DNA from: JALORV01 sp963712485
GTDB lineage: Bacteria; Pseudomonadota; Gammaproteobacteria; Burkholderiales; Burkholderiaceae_F
Reading direction: 5' to 3'
NCBI GenBank assembly: GCA_963712485.1
Contig: CAVQID010000017.1
Coordinates: 33,851 to 97,850 of the forward strand
Length of the DNA stretch: 64,000 nucleotides
The notes under the pieces were generated by a model, which was not told the origin of the DNA, made no database searches, and saw nothing but the letters and a program-made list of their open reading frames with translations. Positions 53,089 through 61,953 of this stretch are shown here, one piece after another (the first letter of the stretch is position 1; the number at the start of each line of letters is the position of its first letter). The position numbers and the translations under genes were made by a program.

Positions 53089-53529
53089 TCAAGGTTTGAG
53101 ATAGGCGTATCCCTCGCGCTGTTGCAGACGCGCGATCTCCGCTACCGCGGCCTGAATCACGACGACCTTCTCGGCTACCGCATCGTCCGTGAGCTTGCGC
53201 GCGGTCAGCGTGTTTCTGCACACCTTGAACGTCACCCCCTTGCCCGCCAGTTCAGACAGGGTCGGCTGGAACGGCGTGCCCTGCTTGTCGCTGGCATCTT
53301 TCAGGAGGAAGTCAATGCCGCCGCCGTTGGCGACGAGGACGATGCGGACCGACGGGTCGTCGCGCAGGTGGTTCTGGATATTGCGCAGCGCTGTCCATAC
53401 CTTGTCCGGTTCGTTTACGTGGTAGACGGCCTTGATCGGTTCAGCTGCCGTGGTGGTCGGCGGCGCGGCTACAGCGGCGTTGGTCAACAGGCCGAGGGCG
53501 AAAAGGATCGACAGGAGAGTGATCTTCAT
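53089..53529 (-). CDS. Exported DsrE-like family protein
   Basis: A 146-residue protein with signal peptide (about 1-22, ending NAAVAA). DsrE/DsrF-like features: KAVYHVNEPDKVWTALRNIQNHLRDDP, RIVLVANGGGIDFLL and KGVTFKVCRNTLTAR with a single Cys at the position used for sulfur transfer in the family. Being exported, it probably does not act in the cytoplasmic Dsr relay. It lies 54 nt downstream of the DUF411 gene on the same strand. Confidence 0.85.
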   Translation of the reverse strand: MKITLLSILFALGLLTNAAVAAPPTTTAAEPIKAVYHVNEPDKVWTALRNIQNHLRDDPSVRIVLVANGGGIDFLLKDASDKQGTPFQPTLSELAGKGVTFKVCRNTLTARKLTDDAVAEKVVVIQAAVAEIARLQQREGYAYLKP

Positions 53530-53583
53530 GGCTTTCTCTTACAAAGGGTGAGTATCGAATGGGATTGTGTTTGGCTCGTTCGT

Positions 53584-54072
53584 TCAGTCGTACGAGGCGT
53601 ACACGCGCGCCTTGCCGTCCCGCTGGACCAGCAGCACGTCGTACGGATCCCGCATTCCGCGATACGAAGGACCATCCATGCCGGGAGAGCCCAGCGGCAT
53701 GGCGGGCACGCTGATCCCCAGCGCCGCGGGCTTTTCCCGCAGCAGTCTTCGGATCTCGCGAGCCGGAACGTGGCCCTCAACAACGTAGCCGCCGACCAGA
53801 CCGGTGTGGCACGACGCAAACTTTTCCGGCATGCCGAACTTCGCGCGCACATGGCGTGAATTAGGAACGTTGACGGCTTCGACCTTGAAGCCGTTTTCCT
53901 GGAGATGCTGGATCCAGTCGTTGCAGCAACCACAGGCTGGAGATTTCCATACGGTCATGCCCGGCGGTGGAGTCGCCGCGATGGATGGCAGGATCAGGCC
54001 TGCAAGGCAGGCGCTCGACAGATGCATGGCCGTCCGGAGCGCGCGACGGCGGGTTGGAGAGTGCTGATTCAT
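53584..54072 (-). CDS. DUF411 family metal-binding protein
   Basis: A 162-residue protein with a Tat-like or Sec signal (RRRALRTAMHLSSACLAGLILPSIAA). DUF411 signature: MTVWKSPACGCCNDWIQHLQENGF with the CGCC metal-binding Cys, then ASCHTGLVGGYVVEGHVPAREIRRLL and PAMPLGSPGMDGP. Members are widespread in copper and metal-resistance clusters and are thought to bind copper in the periplasm. It probably shares a transcript with the DsrE-like gene. Confidence 0.9.
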   Translation of the reverse strand: MNQHSPTRRRALRTAMHLSSACLAGLILPSIAATPPPGMTVWKSPACGCCNDWIQHLQENGFKVEAVNVPNSRHVRAKFGMPEKFASCHTGLVGGYVVEGHVPAREIRRLLREKPAALGISVPAMPLGSPGMDGPSYRGMRDPYDVLLVQRDGKARVYASYD

Positions 54073-54218
54073 TGGATGTCCTTGGCTGGGAGCACCGAGT
54101 GTCGATGCGTCCCGAGGCTGTTACTGCGATTCAGGGAATGTTTCCCGCGTAAAGGCCTTTGTACGTCGCGCCCATGTTCAATGGGCGTCAGCTCGAGGCG
54201 GGCAAGCGAGCGGATGCC

Positions 54219-54590
54219 TTACGCCGTCAGGCGTGGCGGCTCGTGCGGCGGAGGAGCGAAGAAGTGCTGGAAGGATGGTGTCGGGCCTGCGAGACGCAGC
54301 GACGCCGGCCCGGTCACGTACCTGGCAGCGACAGGCAATGCCGCAGCCATGGCACACAGGCTGGCACAGGTGTGATCAGGGTGATGGTTCGAACCAGGCG
54401 GCTGAGCGTCCGATGTCGCGCCGTCAGTGCTCTCCTCGGCATGTTGTGAAAGGACGTTCGCGATGCAGGTCGAGTGAGTTGCAGCCTGCACTGCATTGAC
54501 GTCCAGGCCGACGACGATCACTGCCGCCCCGACCGATCGGATCGGAAGCAGCAAGCAAATCAGCAGAAGGACGAAGCGATGCAGGGACAT
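54219..54590 (-). CDS. Small secreted His/Cys-containing protein of the metal cluster (DUF2946-like)
   Basis: A 123-residue protein from ATG 54590. The signal peptide is MSLHRFVLLLICLLLPIRSVGA. The middle has Cys and His clusters (HSTCIANVLSQHAEES; NHHPDHTCASLCAMAAAL) and the tail is Pro-rich. The layout matches the DUF2946/CopL type: small secreted proteins with His/Cys before a hydrophobic Ala stretch, common in copper loci. The family assignment is tentative. Confidence 0.6.
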   Translation of the reverse strand: MSLHRFVLLLICLLLPIRSVGAAVIVVGLDVNAVQAATHSTCIANVLSQHAEESTDGATSDAQPPGSNHHPDHTCASLCAMAAALPVAARYVTGPASLRLAGPTPSFQHFFAPPPHEPPRLTA

Positions 54591-55129
54591 GGCGCCATTT
54601 GAACTCGGAGCTCGTACTGCCGCCTTGACGCGCATCACGGTACTAAAGCTGGCCTAAGTACAGCGAGAGTCGACTCTGGCGACATCCGAACTCTGCCATA
54701 TGGCTGACTGTGGCCGGGGCAGGGCTTCCACAAGCCCACTCCCGTCCGACATGGCGCAGTAGAGATGTCATTGCTTGTCCTGCATCAAGGCCATGGGCTA
54801 TGGCTTCATGAAGTGACGCACCTGAAGGCGCCGGTCGACCCTGGCATCACCTGCAAGTAGCCGTCGAATCGCTGTGACATCCCAGCCCGGCAAGCGGCTA
54901 TGTCTGCTACCGCACCGACAGTACGGCTCTCTGCAGTTAAGGTCACTGTGATGGGACGTGCTCTCAGCTGATCGCGTCCCGTTGAAGCCACGCAAATCGA
55001 ATCCGAGGCAAGTCGGGCGGTCAGGCCTGAGTTGTCGGGAATCGCGGAATCGCAGCGGCTCCGCGCACGGCCGTGCGCTGCCTTACGCCTGAGGTTTCAA
55101 GTGCTTCACTTCTGTGCCTGGGAGAATTC
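54591..55129. other. Non-coding stretch between divergent small metal-cluster genes
   Basis: These 539 nt hold no gene I can support. A perfect 12-bp palindrome AGAGTCGACTCT lies at 54666-54677. An imperfect dyad GTACTAAAG...CTAAGTAC just upstream of the 54590 start may be a regulator site. Several short frames between 54780 and 55000 lack family character. The right end holds GGGAG before the ATG at 55130. Confidence 0.5.
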
Positions 55130-55333
55130 ATGAAAAAGTTACTTGCTACTGGAATTGGGTCCGCATCTATGTTGGCTGCCACTGCAGCACTGGGGCAAAC
55201 CGGTCAGATGATGAATGACGGCGGTTGGGGCATGGGCTGGATGGGCGGCTACGGCGGGATCTGGGTGCCGGTCCTGCTTGTCGTCGTGGTTGCCGCGGCC
55301 GTGGCAGTCGTCATGCAACGAAAGCGCAAGTGA
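55130..55333 (+). CDS. Small Gly/Met/Trp-rich membrane protein
   Basis: A 67-residue protein. ATG 55130 follows GGGAGAATTC. Signal-like segment MKKLLATGIGSASMLAATAALG, then QMMNDGGWGMGWMGGYGG (Met/Trp/Gly-rich, potentially Cu(I)-binding), then a transmembrane helix (IWVPVLLVVVVAAAVAVVM) and a basic end. Similar short proteins accompany copper-resistance genes, but I cannot name a family. Confidence 0.65.
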   Translation: MKKLLATGIGSASMLAATAALGQTGQMMNDGGWGMGWMGGYGGIWVPVLLVVVVAAAVAVVMQRKRK

Positions 55334-55423
55334 ACAGGGTTAGGCATCAGGAATTTGTGACTGCCTCATCGTCAAATGACTCACTGACGTGTTGGTTTCT
55401 AGTGGCATAGCTCGAAGGAAACC

Positions 55424-55813
55424 ATGCCTCAACTGCTGCGCCGCCATCGAAAAGGCCTCGCCTCCGCGGCTCTTGGGCTGTGGCTGTTTGCGCTCTTCCT
55501 CGGTATCGCGCACGCATGCAGCTGGGATGGCGTAACAACGGTAACGCACACTCCGCCCCTGGAAGCACACGTGGGCGGCGGCGTGGCCGGCGACAGCGCG
55601 CCGGACTGTGAGGACTCTGCCAGCAACGATCTTCCGCTGCCGAGCGTGTTTCAGCTTGTGCAGGATCCGCCGGCAGAAGTCGCGCTGATCGTCGCAACAC
55701 AGCACGACCTCCATCTCCTGCCGAATTCGGCACCGCTTGCCGGATTGTCGGGCCGAGCACACCCGCCACCGGGCGTGCCGTTCTCCCATCGCATCGTTCG
55801 CCTGACGTTATAG
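55424..55813 (+). CDS. Secreted hypothetical protein of the copper cluster
   Basis: A 129-residue protein with an N-terminal signal or anchor (about 12-31; LASAALGLWLFALFLGIAHAC). The mature part has two Cys (HACSWDG; PDCEDS) and several His (EAHVGGG; QHDLH; FSHR). I did not recognise a family, but size, signal and Cys/His content resemble the small proteins on either side of CopA in this window. No clear ribosome-binding site. Confidence 0.55.
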   Translation: MPQLLRRHRKGLASAALGLWLFALFLGIAHACSWDGVTTVTHTPPLEAHVGGGVAGDSAPDCEDSASNDLPLPSVFQLVQDPPAEVALIVATQHDLHLLPNSAPLAGLSGRAHPPPGVPFSHRIVRLTL

Positions 55814-55947
55814 GTCGAGCGCAGGGCGGGGCGCCCCACCGATGTTGGGCTGGCGCCACCACATCTTTCCGCAGGTTCTAGTCCCCAGGGTCTGCTCGCC
55901 TCCCGCGCGCGGCGCCTGTTATTCATTCGCTTCACTTGGAGATTCAC

Positions 55948-56430
55948 ATGAAAAGATCAGTCGCAGTAGCTATTTCTACGGCCCTTGTACTTGCCGCGGG
56001 CACTTCGTTAGCCCAGGACGCAAAGGCTCCGGCGTCGACACCCAGCACGACCGCCACTCAGCCCCGCGCGGCCATGACCACAAGCAGTCCAATGGGGCAG
56101 ATGGATGAGCACACGAAGAGCATGCAGGCGCTGCACGACCGGTTGATGAGCGCCACCACCCCTGAGGAGCGCCAGAGGGTGATGGACGAGCAACGGAAGG
56201 AAATGCAGGGAAGCATGGGCATGATGAATCAGATGATGCAAGGCGGTACCACGACGGGGGGAATGGGCACCAGCATGATGGGTCAGAAGGGCAAGCCCGC
56301 GGACGCCGGCGCGCAGATGCAGATGATGCAGAAGCGCATGGACATGATGCAGATGATGATGCAGACCATGATGGACCAGCAAGGAATGATGGCCGGTTCC
56401 CAGGGCATGGGCGCTACGCCCAGGAAGTAA
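55948..56430 (+). CDS. Met-rich periplasmic protein, probable Cu(I) binder
   Basis: A 160-residue protein; ATG 55948 follows TTGGAG. Signal peptide about 1-23 (ending SLAQD). The mature chain is extremely Met-rich, with clusters such as MGMMNQMMQ, MQMMQKRMDMMQMMMQTMMDQQGMM, and Gly/Gln spacers; it has no Cys. Met clusters of this type bind Cu(I) in periplasmic copper handling. It lies just before the converging copA. Confidence 0.75.
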   Translation: MKRSVAVAISTALVLAAGTSLAQDAKAPASTPSTTATQPRAAMTTSSPMGQMDEHTKSMQALHDRLMSATTPEERQRVMDEQRKEMQGSMGMMNQMMQGGTTTGGMGTSMMGQKGKPADAGAQMQMMQKRMDMMQMMMQTMMDQQGMMAGSQGMGATPRK

Positions 56431-56628
56431 CAACGCACCGCCTGTCCGCCCCCAATGGACGCAGATGGGCAAGCACCACTGCCCATCTGCCCGTCCAACC
56501 AGGCAACGTCTTACTGCGCATCTCACCGCCTCGGTGACCGAGATGCCCCTGGCCAGCAGAAAAAGGACGCGATGGCGCCAAACTTCTCCGACGATGACTT
56601 TCTGGTGGGTAGATGACGCTACAGCCGG

Positions 56629-59069
56629 TCAAGTCCGGCGTAGCAACGCTAGTCGCTCACGAGCCTCCGGCGACGCCCGTCGCCAATCGCGCAGCGTCAA
56701 CGCGTTGAGGACGACGCTGACGCTGCTGAACGCCATGATGGCGCCTGCCACGACCGGGTTGAGCAGGCCGAACGCCGCCAGCGGTATTCCCACGATGTTG
56801 TAGCCGAAGGCCCAGAAAAGGTTCTGTCGAATCTTCGAATACGTTCTGCGCGAGATGTCGATAGCATCGGCCACCAGTGCCGGATCGCCGTGCATCAGCG
56901 TTATGCCGGCCGCATGCATGGCGACATCGGTCCCGGTCGACATCGCTATGCCGACGTCCGCGGCTGCCAGCGCCGGCGCATCATTGATGCCATCGCCGAC
57001 CATGGCAACGCGCGCGGCGCCATCCTTCTGGCGGGCGATGATGGCGGCCTTGTCGGCGGGTAGTACTTCGGCCTCGATCGAGTCGATGCCGAGAGCTGCA
57101 CCGATCGCTGCTGCGCTGCCCTGGTTGTCTCCGGTCAGCAGCACCGAGCGCACGCCTTGGGCATGCAACCGCTCGACGGCACCACGGGCCGATGGCTTCA
57201 CCGTATCGCCGAACGCGAGCAGACCAATCAGCCGAGGTGAGGTCGTCACGGTCGCGAGCCATGACACGGTCCGTCCTTGGCGCTGCAGCGTGCTGGCACG
57301 TACCGCCAACGCGCTGAGATCGACGCCGAGTTCCTGCATGTAGCGTGTGCTCCCGAGGCGAAGCGCCTGCCCGAGGACCTGGGCTGCCACGCCCTTGCCT
57401 GGCACCGCGCTGACCTGCATCGCTGCGGGTACCGTGATTTCCGCGTCGGCTGCCGCCGTCACGACAGCCTTCGCGAGCGGGTGTTCGCTGCCGGCCTGGA
57501 TCGCAGCGGCGCGGGACAGCAGGTCCACGCGATCGCCGTTGACGGCTTCGGCCACGAGCAACTGTGGTCGACCCTCGGTCAACGTTCCGGTCTTGTCGAA
57601 CGCAACGACTTCGATTTGGTGCGCAAGCTCCAGCGCCTCGGCGTCCTTGATCAGAATGCCGTGGCGCGCGGCCACGCCAGTGCCAGCCATGATGGCAGTC
57701 GGTGTTGCCAGTCCAAGCGCGCAGGGACAGGCGATCACCAGTACCGCGACCGCGTTGAGGATCGCCTGCTCCCAGTCTCCGGTACCGAGGCCCCAGCCCA
57801 GCACCGTGAGTAGCGCGAGGCCCAGCACCATCGGCACGAAGACCGCACTGACCCGATCGACCAGGTGCTGAATCGGTGCCTTCTTGGCCTGCGCCGATTC
57901 AACCAAGCGCACGATGCGCGACAGCGTCGTTTCGGCACCCACTGCCGTGGTTCGCACCAGCAGCAGCCCCTCGGCGTTGACGGCGCCACCGGTGACGTTG
58001 TCCCCGCGCCCTTGGCCACAGGCAGGCTCTCGCCGGTGACGAGCGACTCGTCCACCTGGCTCTCGCCTTCTACGACGATACCGTCCACAGCAACGCGCTC
58101 GCCCGGGCGAATCACCACCACATCGCCGACGCTGACCAGCGTGATCGGCACTTCGGTGTCGACACCCTCGCGCCGCACACGGGCAACCTCGGGACGCAGG
58201 GCGTTCAGCGAGCGGATCGCCTCCGTGGTTTGGCGCTTGGCGCGTGCCTCGAGCCACTTGCCCAGCAGCACCAGCGTGATGACTGCCGCCGACGCCTCGA
58301 AATACAGATGCGGCGTGCCGTGTTCGGCATGCCTGAACAGCATATAGGCCGACAGGCCATAACCCGCAGATGTTCCGAGCGCCACCAGCAGGTCCATGTT
58401 GCCCGCGCCGGCGCGCAGCGCTTTCCAGCCTGCTCGATAGAAGCGGGCGCCCAGCCAGAACTGCACGGGCGTGGCCAGTGCGAGTTGCAGCCAGCCGTTC
58501 AGCATCCAGTCCTGTCCAAAGAGCCCTCCAACCATCGGCAGAAGCAACGGCAGTGAAAGCGCTGCCGACGCGGCAATCCGCCACCCCTCATTGGCGGGCC
58601 TGCGTGGATCGTTCGACGCTGCTCCAGTGGTTGGTGCCGATCCGCGTGCTCGCGCTGTGTAGCCGGCATCCCTGACGGCCGCAACGAGGCTCTCGATGTC
58701 CAAGGAGACGATGGCTTGCACGCTCGCCGTTTCGGCGGCCAGATTGACAGTCGCCTCGATGACGCCGGGGACTGCCTTCAGTGCCTTTTCGACCCGCGAC
58801 GCGCAGGACGCGCACGTCGTGTCCCCGATCTCCAGCTCGAGCGACTGCATGCCGACCGCATAGCCTGCCTTTTCAATAGCCGCCGTGAGCGACGCAAACG
58901 CGACCGCCCCGGGTGTTGTCTGCACCGCCGCAGATTCGGTGGCGAGGTTCACTGTGGCTGCAATGACCCCCTCCACGGCGCGCAGCGATTGCTCGACTCG
59001 CGTGGCACAGGAGGCACAGGTCATGCCTTCGATCGGCAAGTTGAGCTGTGTGCTGGCTGAATTAATCAC
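56629..59069 (-). CDS. copA: Copper-translocating P1B-type ATPase CopA; frame interrupted by -1 base
   Basis: Read as one gene it encodes 813 residues. Two N-terminal heavy-metal-binding domains carry CASC at 18-21 (GMTCASC) and 86-89. Then come eight helices with the CPC motif (VIACPCALGLATP), phosphorylation site DKTGT, SEHPLAKAV and GDGINDAPALAAADVGIAM. The frame breaks in a C run at 58012-58015 (G run on the coding strand): one added base changes KGAGTTSP to KGAGDNVTGGAVNAEG, the expected A-domain sequence. It exports Cu(I) from the cytoplasm. The CueR-type promoter at 59115-59145 drives it. Confidence 0.9.
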
Positions 59070-59114
59070 TGTGCGAACTCCGGGTTGTAGGGCCGCCGCT
59101 GCGGCAGTTCCCGG

Positions 59115-59145
59115 ACTATCAGCCTTGCCCTCGGGGGAAGGTCAA
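59115..59145 (-). promoter_or_regulatory. CueR/MerR-type promoter of copA
   Basis: On the minus strand: -35 TTGACC (59145-59140), a 19-bp spacer with dyad CTTCCCCCGAGGGCAAG-like arms, -10 GATAGT (59120-59115). The 19-bp spacer and CCTT...AAGG dyad are typical of copper-responsive MerR promoters. Confidence 0.75.
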
Positions 59146-59181
59146 GCCGCGCAGCAGATCGGGTGCGGAAGTTGCAAGCCC

Positions 59182-59212
59182 TTGACCTTGCCCCCATGGC
59201 AAGGATCAAAGT
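59182..59212 (+). promoter_or_regulatory. CueR/MerR-type promoter of the copZ-like gene
   Basis: -35 TTGACC (59182-59187), 19-bp spacer containing CCTTGCC-CCCAT-GGCAAGG, -10 CAAAGT (59207-59212). It mirrors the divergent copA promoter 36 bp away, so one regulator could act on both. No cueR gene was found in the window. Confidence 0.75.
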
Positions 59213-59245
59213 GACGACTCCCTTATCCACTCCTGAGGAGTAGCT

Positions 59246-59440
59246 ATGTACGAAGAATTCAAGTTGCCGGACATGACGTGCGGACACTGCGCCAGCCGGG
59301 TTACCCAGGCTCTCGTCGGCACCAAGCTGGCGAGTTACGTCAACATCGACCTGAAGTCACAGCTGATCAAGGTGCGGAGCGGTCAAGACCGCACGACACT
59401 GGCCACGGCGCTCGCCGAAGCGGGATACCCGCCGGCATGA
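59246..59440 (+). CDS. copZ: CopZ-like copper chaperone (heavy-metal-associated domain)
   Basis: A 64-residue single HMA domain. Metal-binding Cys12 and Cys15 lie in DMTCGHCASRV; the rest (VNIDLKSQLIKVRS; LATALAEAGYPPA) fits the ferredoxin-like fold. It should carry Cu(I) to CopA, encoded divergently. GAGGAG precedes ATG 59246. Confidence 0.92.
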   Translation: MYEEFKLPDMTCGHCASRVTQALVGTKLASYVNIDLKSQLIKVRSGQDRTTLATALAEAGYPPA

Positions 59441-59664
59441 CGAACGGCGGCCCGGTTGTCCGGCGCCGCCCGTCGCTCCTTCCCATTCATGCAAGGGCAG
59501 AAGTAGGATTTCACCGCCCCGCATGTAGTGATATTGACTTGATGGCATGGACCCGGAACATTCGGGTGTAATCGAAGGCACCGCGCAGCCGGCGAGCGGC
59601 CCAGAGGGACAAAGGCGGCTCAGGGGCGGAACCTGACCGCGAATGCCCAGACTAAGATAGGTCT

Positions 59665-60090
59665 ATGCACCGACGCCTTGCCACCGCTATCGCCTGGCTG
59701 ATCATCGTTGCCGTTCCCGTGCAGGCAATGGCGGCGACGACAATGGTGCACTGCATGTCCGCGCTCGACAGGTCGGCCGCCAGCCCGGTGGAGTCCGCGG
59801 ATGCTCACCCTCCGAGCGCCGCTTCGCACACTCACGACTCGCTCGACAAGGTGGTGACACTGCACGCGCATTCAGCGATGGACACGGCTGATGCAGGTGC
59901 TGCGGACGCGAAAACCGCCGCGAAGTGTTCTGCTTGCGCTTTCTGCTGTGTCGGCGGAGCCCCGACGTCGAGTTCACGGTCGCTGGTGGTCACGCCACCG
60001 CGTGAATTGCCGACACTTCGCCCAGTTGAACCTGTGCCGGATATCGTCGTCTCCGGCCCCGAACGACCACCCCGCATCTCCCTCGGCTAG
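59665..60090 (+). CDS. Secreted His/Cys-containing protein of the copper cluster (DUF2946/CopL-like)
   Basis: A 141-residue protein with signal peptide (about 1-23, ending QAMAA). His residues cluster in the middle (HPPSAASHTHDS; HAHSAMD), and a Cys-rich hydrophobic stretch KCSACAFCCVGGAP follows, then a Pro-rich tail. This is the layout of small DUF2946-like proteins seen in copper operons. It begins the run leading to the efflux and oxidase genes; the next gene starts 102 nt further on. Confidence 0.65.
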   Translation: MHRRLATAIAWLIIVAVPVQAMAATTMVHCMSALDRSAASPVESADAHPPSAASHTHDSLDKVVTLHAHSAMDTADAGAADAKTAAKCSACAFCCVGGAPTSSSRSLVVTPPRELPTLRPVEPVPDIVVSGPERPPRISLG

Positions 60091-60192
60091 GGGCACTCCG
60101 CCCCGTTGTGATGTGGCTTGCCCTTCGGGCGGGCCGCCTGTCGATGGCCGCACGAAGCCGTCGGCCACTGCCTCATCACTTGGGAGACAACG

Positions 60193-60519
60193 ATGGTCCA
60201 GCTTCAGCTGCTTCTCGTTCTGCTTCTTTCGATCGGCTCGTCAGCGCGCTCGCAGACGACCGGGTCACTGCCGGCCGGCTCGACGCCGAAAGCAACTGCA
60301 CAGAATGCTGCTGACCCGCAGGCGGTGACCCAACCGCTGGCGTATCGCTCGCCGTTCGCGGCGTACCAGACGGACAAGATCGACGAACCGGGCTCCTGGC
60401 GCGAAGTCAACGACCGGGTCGGGTCGATTGGCGGCTGGCGCGTCTATGCGCGTGAAGCGCAGGCGCCACAGTCAACTCTGCCCGCGCTTGACAAGCCGGT
60501 ACCAGCGCCGAGGAACTAG
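60193..60519 (+). CDS. Periplasmic protein of unknown function upstream of the copper efflux TolC gene
   Basis: A 108-residue protein; ATG 60193 follows GGGAG. Signal peptide about 1-20 (LLLVLLLSIGSSARSQ). The mature part ends with a conserved-looking module: AYRSPFAAYQTDKIDEPGSWREVNDRVGSIGGWRVYAREAQ. Proteins with this module precede TolC-multicopper oxidase genes in other betaproteobacteria, but no function is known. The TolC gene starts 2 nt after its stop. Confidence 0.7.
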   Translation: MVQLQLLLVLLLSIGSSARSQTTGSLPAGSTPKATAQNAADPQAVTQPLAYRSPFAAYQTDKIDEPGSWREVNDRVGSIGGWRVYAREAQAPQSTLPALDKPVPAPRN

Positions 60520-60521
60520 CC

Positions 60522-61940
60522 ATGGGATCAATCCTCTCCGGACGCGCCGTCCGAATGGGTGCAACGTCGGGGCTGGCCCTCGTGCTGGTCGGCTGCGCGA
60601 CCTTCTCGGACGACGGTGGAATCGGCGGCGTTGAATCGACCGTGCGCAAGCATCTGAAGCAGGACACGGTTTGGTCTCGAAGCGATGCAGATAGCGCCAT
60701 GGTGGAACGGCGCGTTGCCGAACTGTTGAGCAAACCCTTGTCTGTCGATGACGCCGTGCAGATTGCTTTGCTCAACAACAAGGGATTGCAAGCCGGCTAC
60801 TACGAGCTCGGCATTTCGGAAGCGGATCTCGTACAGGCCGGCCGGCTGCCCAATCTCGGATTCTCCTTTGCGCGCAAGACGCAGGGCGAGGAAGTGGAGA
60901 TTGAGCGGCTCTTCACCATCAACCTGATGCGGCTGGTGACCATCCCTCTCGCCATGCAGGTCGAGACGCGCCGCTTCGAGCAGACCCAACGCAGTATTGC
61001 TCTAGGAGTGATCTCGTTGGCGTCGGCCACACGCAAGGCCTACTACGAGGCAGTCGCCGCCGAGGAATCGGTGCGTTACATGCGACGCGCGATGGAGGCA
61101 GCCGAAGCGGGTGCCGATCTTGCCCGCCGGATGGCGCAGGCGGGCAACTGGGGCAAGCTGCAGCAGGCTCGGGAGCAGAGTTTTTATGCGGACGCCGCGT
61201 TGGGGCTGGCACGTGCCGAGCAGGCCAAGGTAGCGGCTCGCGAGCAACTGATCCGCCTGCTGGGACTGTGGGGCGACCAGACCGCCTTCCGATTACCCGA
61301 GCGGCTGCCCGACCTGCCCAAGCAGGCAGACGATCTGCCTGACATCGAGCAGCAGGCGTTGGCACAGCGGCTGGATGTGCAGTCTGCGCGCATTGGCACC
61401 GAGGCAGTGGCCGCCAATCTTGGCCTGACGAAGGCCACCCGCTTGATCAATGTCCTCGAGTTCGGCGTCATCCACAACAGCTTCAACAACGCGCCGAACC
61501 AACGCGGTTACGAGATCGCGATCGAAGTTCCGCTGTTCGATTGGGGCACTGCGCGCGTCGCCCAGTCCGAGTCGATCTATGGCCAGGCGGTCAATCGCCT
61601 GGCCGAGACCGCCGTCAACGCCCGCTCGGAAGTGCGCCAAGCGTACCTGAACTACCGAATGTCGTACGACATCGCGCGGCATTATCGCGACGAGATCGTG
61701 CCGATCCGCAAGCGAATCTCCGAGGAGAACCTGCTTCGCTACAACGGCATGTTGATCGGCGTGTTCGAGCTGCTGGCCGATGCCCGTTCCCAGATCGCGA
61801 GCGTCAACGGCTACATCGACGCGCTTCGCGATTTCTGGCTGGCACAGGCCGACCTGGAGATGTCGCTGATCGGCCGTCCCGATCCGCGCGCATCTCCCGC
61901 AACTCCCAGTCGGACGCTGGGAACTCCGGCCGAACATTGA
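60522..61940 (+). CDS. TolC-family outer-membrane efflux lipoprotein
   Basis: A 472-residue outer-membrane channel subunit. The lipobox is VLVGC near residue 27. Long coiled-coil helical hairpins follow in two repeats, typical of OEP proteins: VDDAVQIALLNNKGLQAGYYELGISEADLVQAG, then IGTEAVAANLGLTKATRL and VPLFDWGTARVAQSES. It lies between a small periplasmic protein and the multicopper oxidase. No RND pump or membrane-fusion protein is in view; these may lie beyond the right edge. Confidence 0.9.
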   Translation: MGSILSGRAVRMGATSGLALVLVGCATFSDDGGIGGVESTVRKHLKQDTVWSRSDADSAMVERRVAELLSKPLSVDDAVQIALLNNKGLQAGYYELGISEADLVQAGRLPNLGFSFARKTQGEEVEIERLFTINLMRLVTIPLAMQVETRRFEQTQRSIALGVISLASATRKAYYEAVAAEESVRYMRRAMEAAEAGADLARRMAQAGNWGKLQQAREQSFYADAALGLARAEQAKVAAREQLIRLLGLWGDQTAFRLPERLPDLPKQADDLPDIEQQALAQRLDVQSARIGTEAVAANLGLTKATRLINVLEFGVIHNSFNNAPNQRGYEIAIEVPLFDWGTARVAQSESIYGQAVNRLAETAVNARSEVRQAYLNYRMSYDIARHYRDEIVPIRKRISEENLLRYNGMLIGVFELLADARSQIASVNGYIDALRDFWLAQADLEMSLIGRPDPRASPATPSRTLGTPAEH

Positions 61941-61953
61941 AAGGGGAACCCAG

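Noticed and set aside
52910..53104. 64-codon frame between the desaturase-like and DsrE genes
   Set aside because: No ribosome-binding site, no signal or domain, and it overlaps the DsrE 3' end.
54370..54400. tRNA-like GGTTCGAACC
   Set aside because: It is only a palindrome; no acceptor, D or anticodon arms can be drawn.
54798..54995. Short frames in the 54.6-55.1 kb gap
   Set aside because: Overlapping frames of similar size with no family character or ribosome-binding site.
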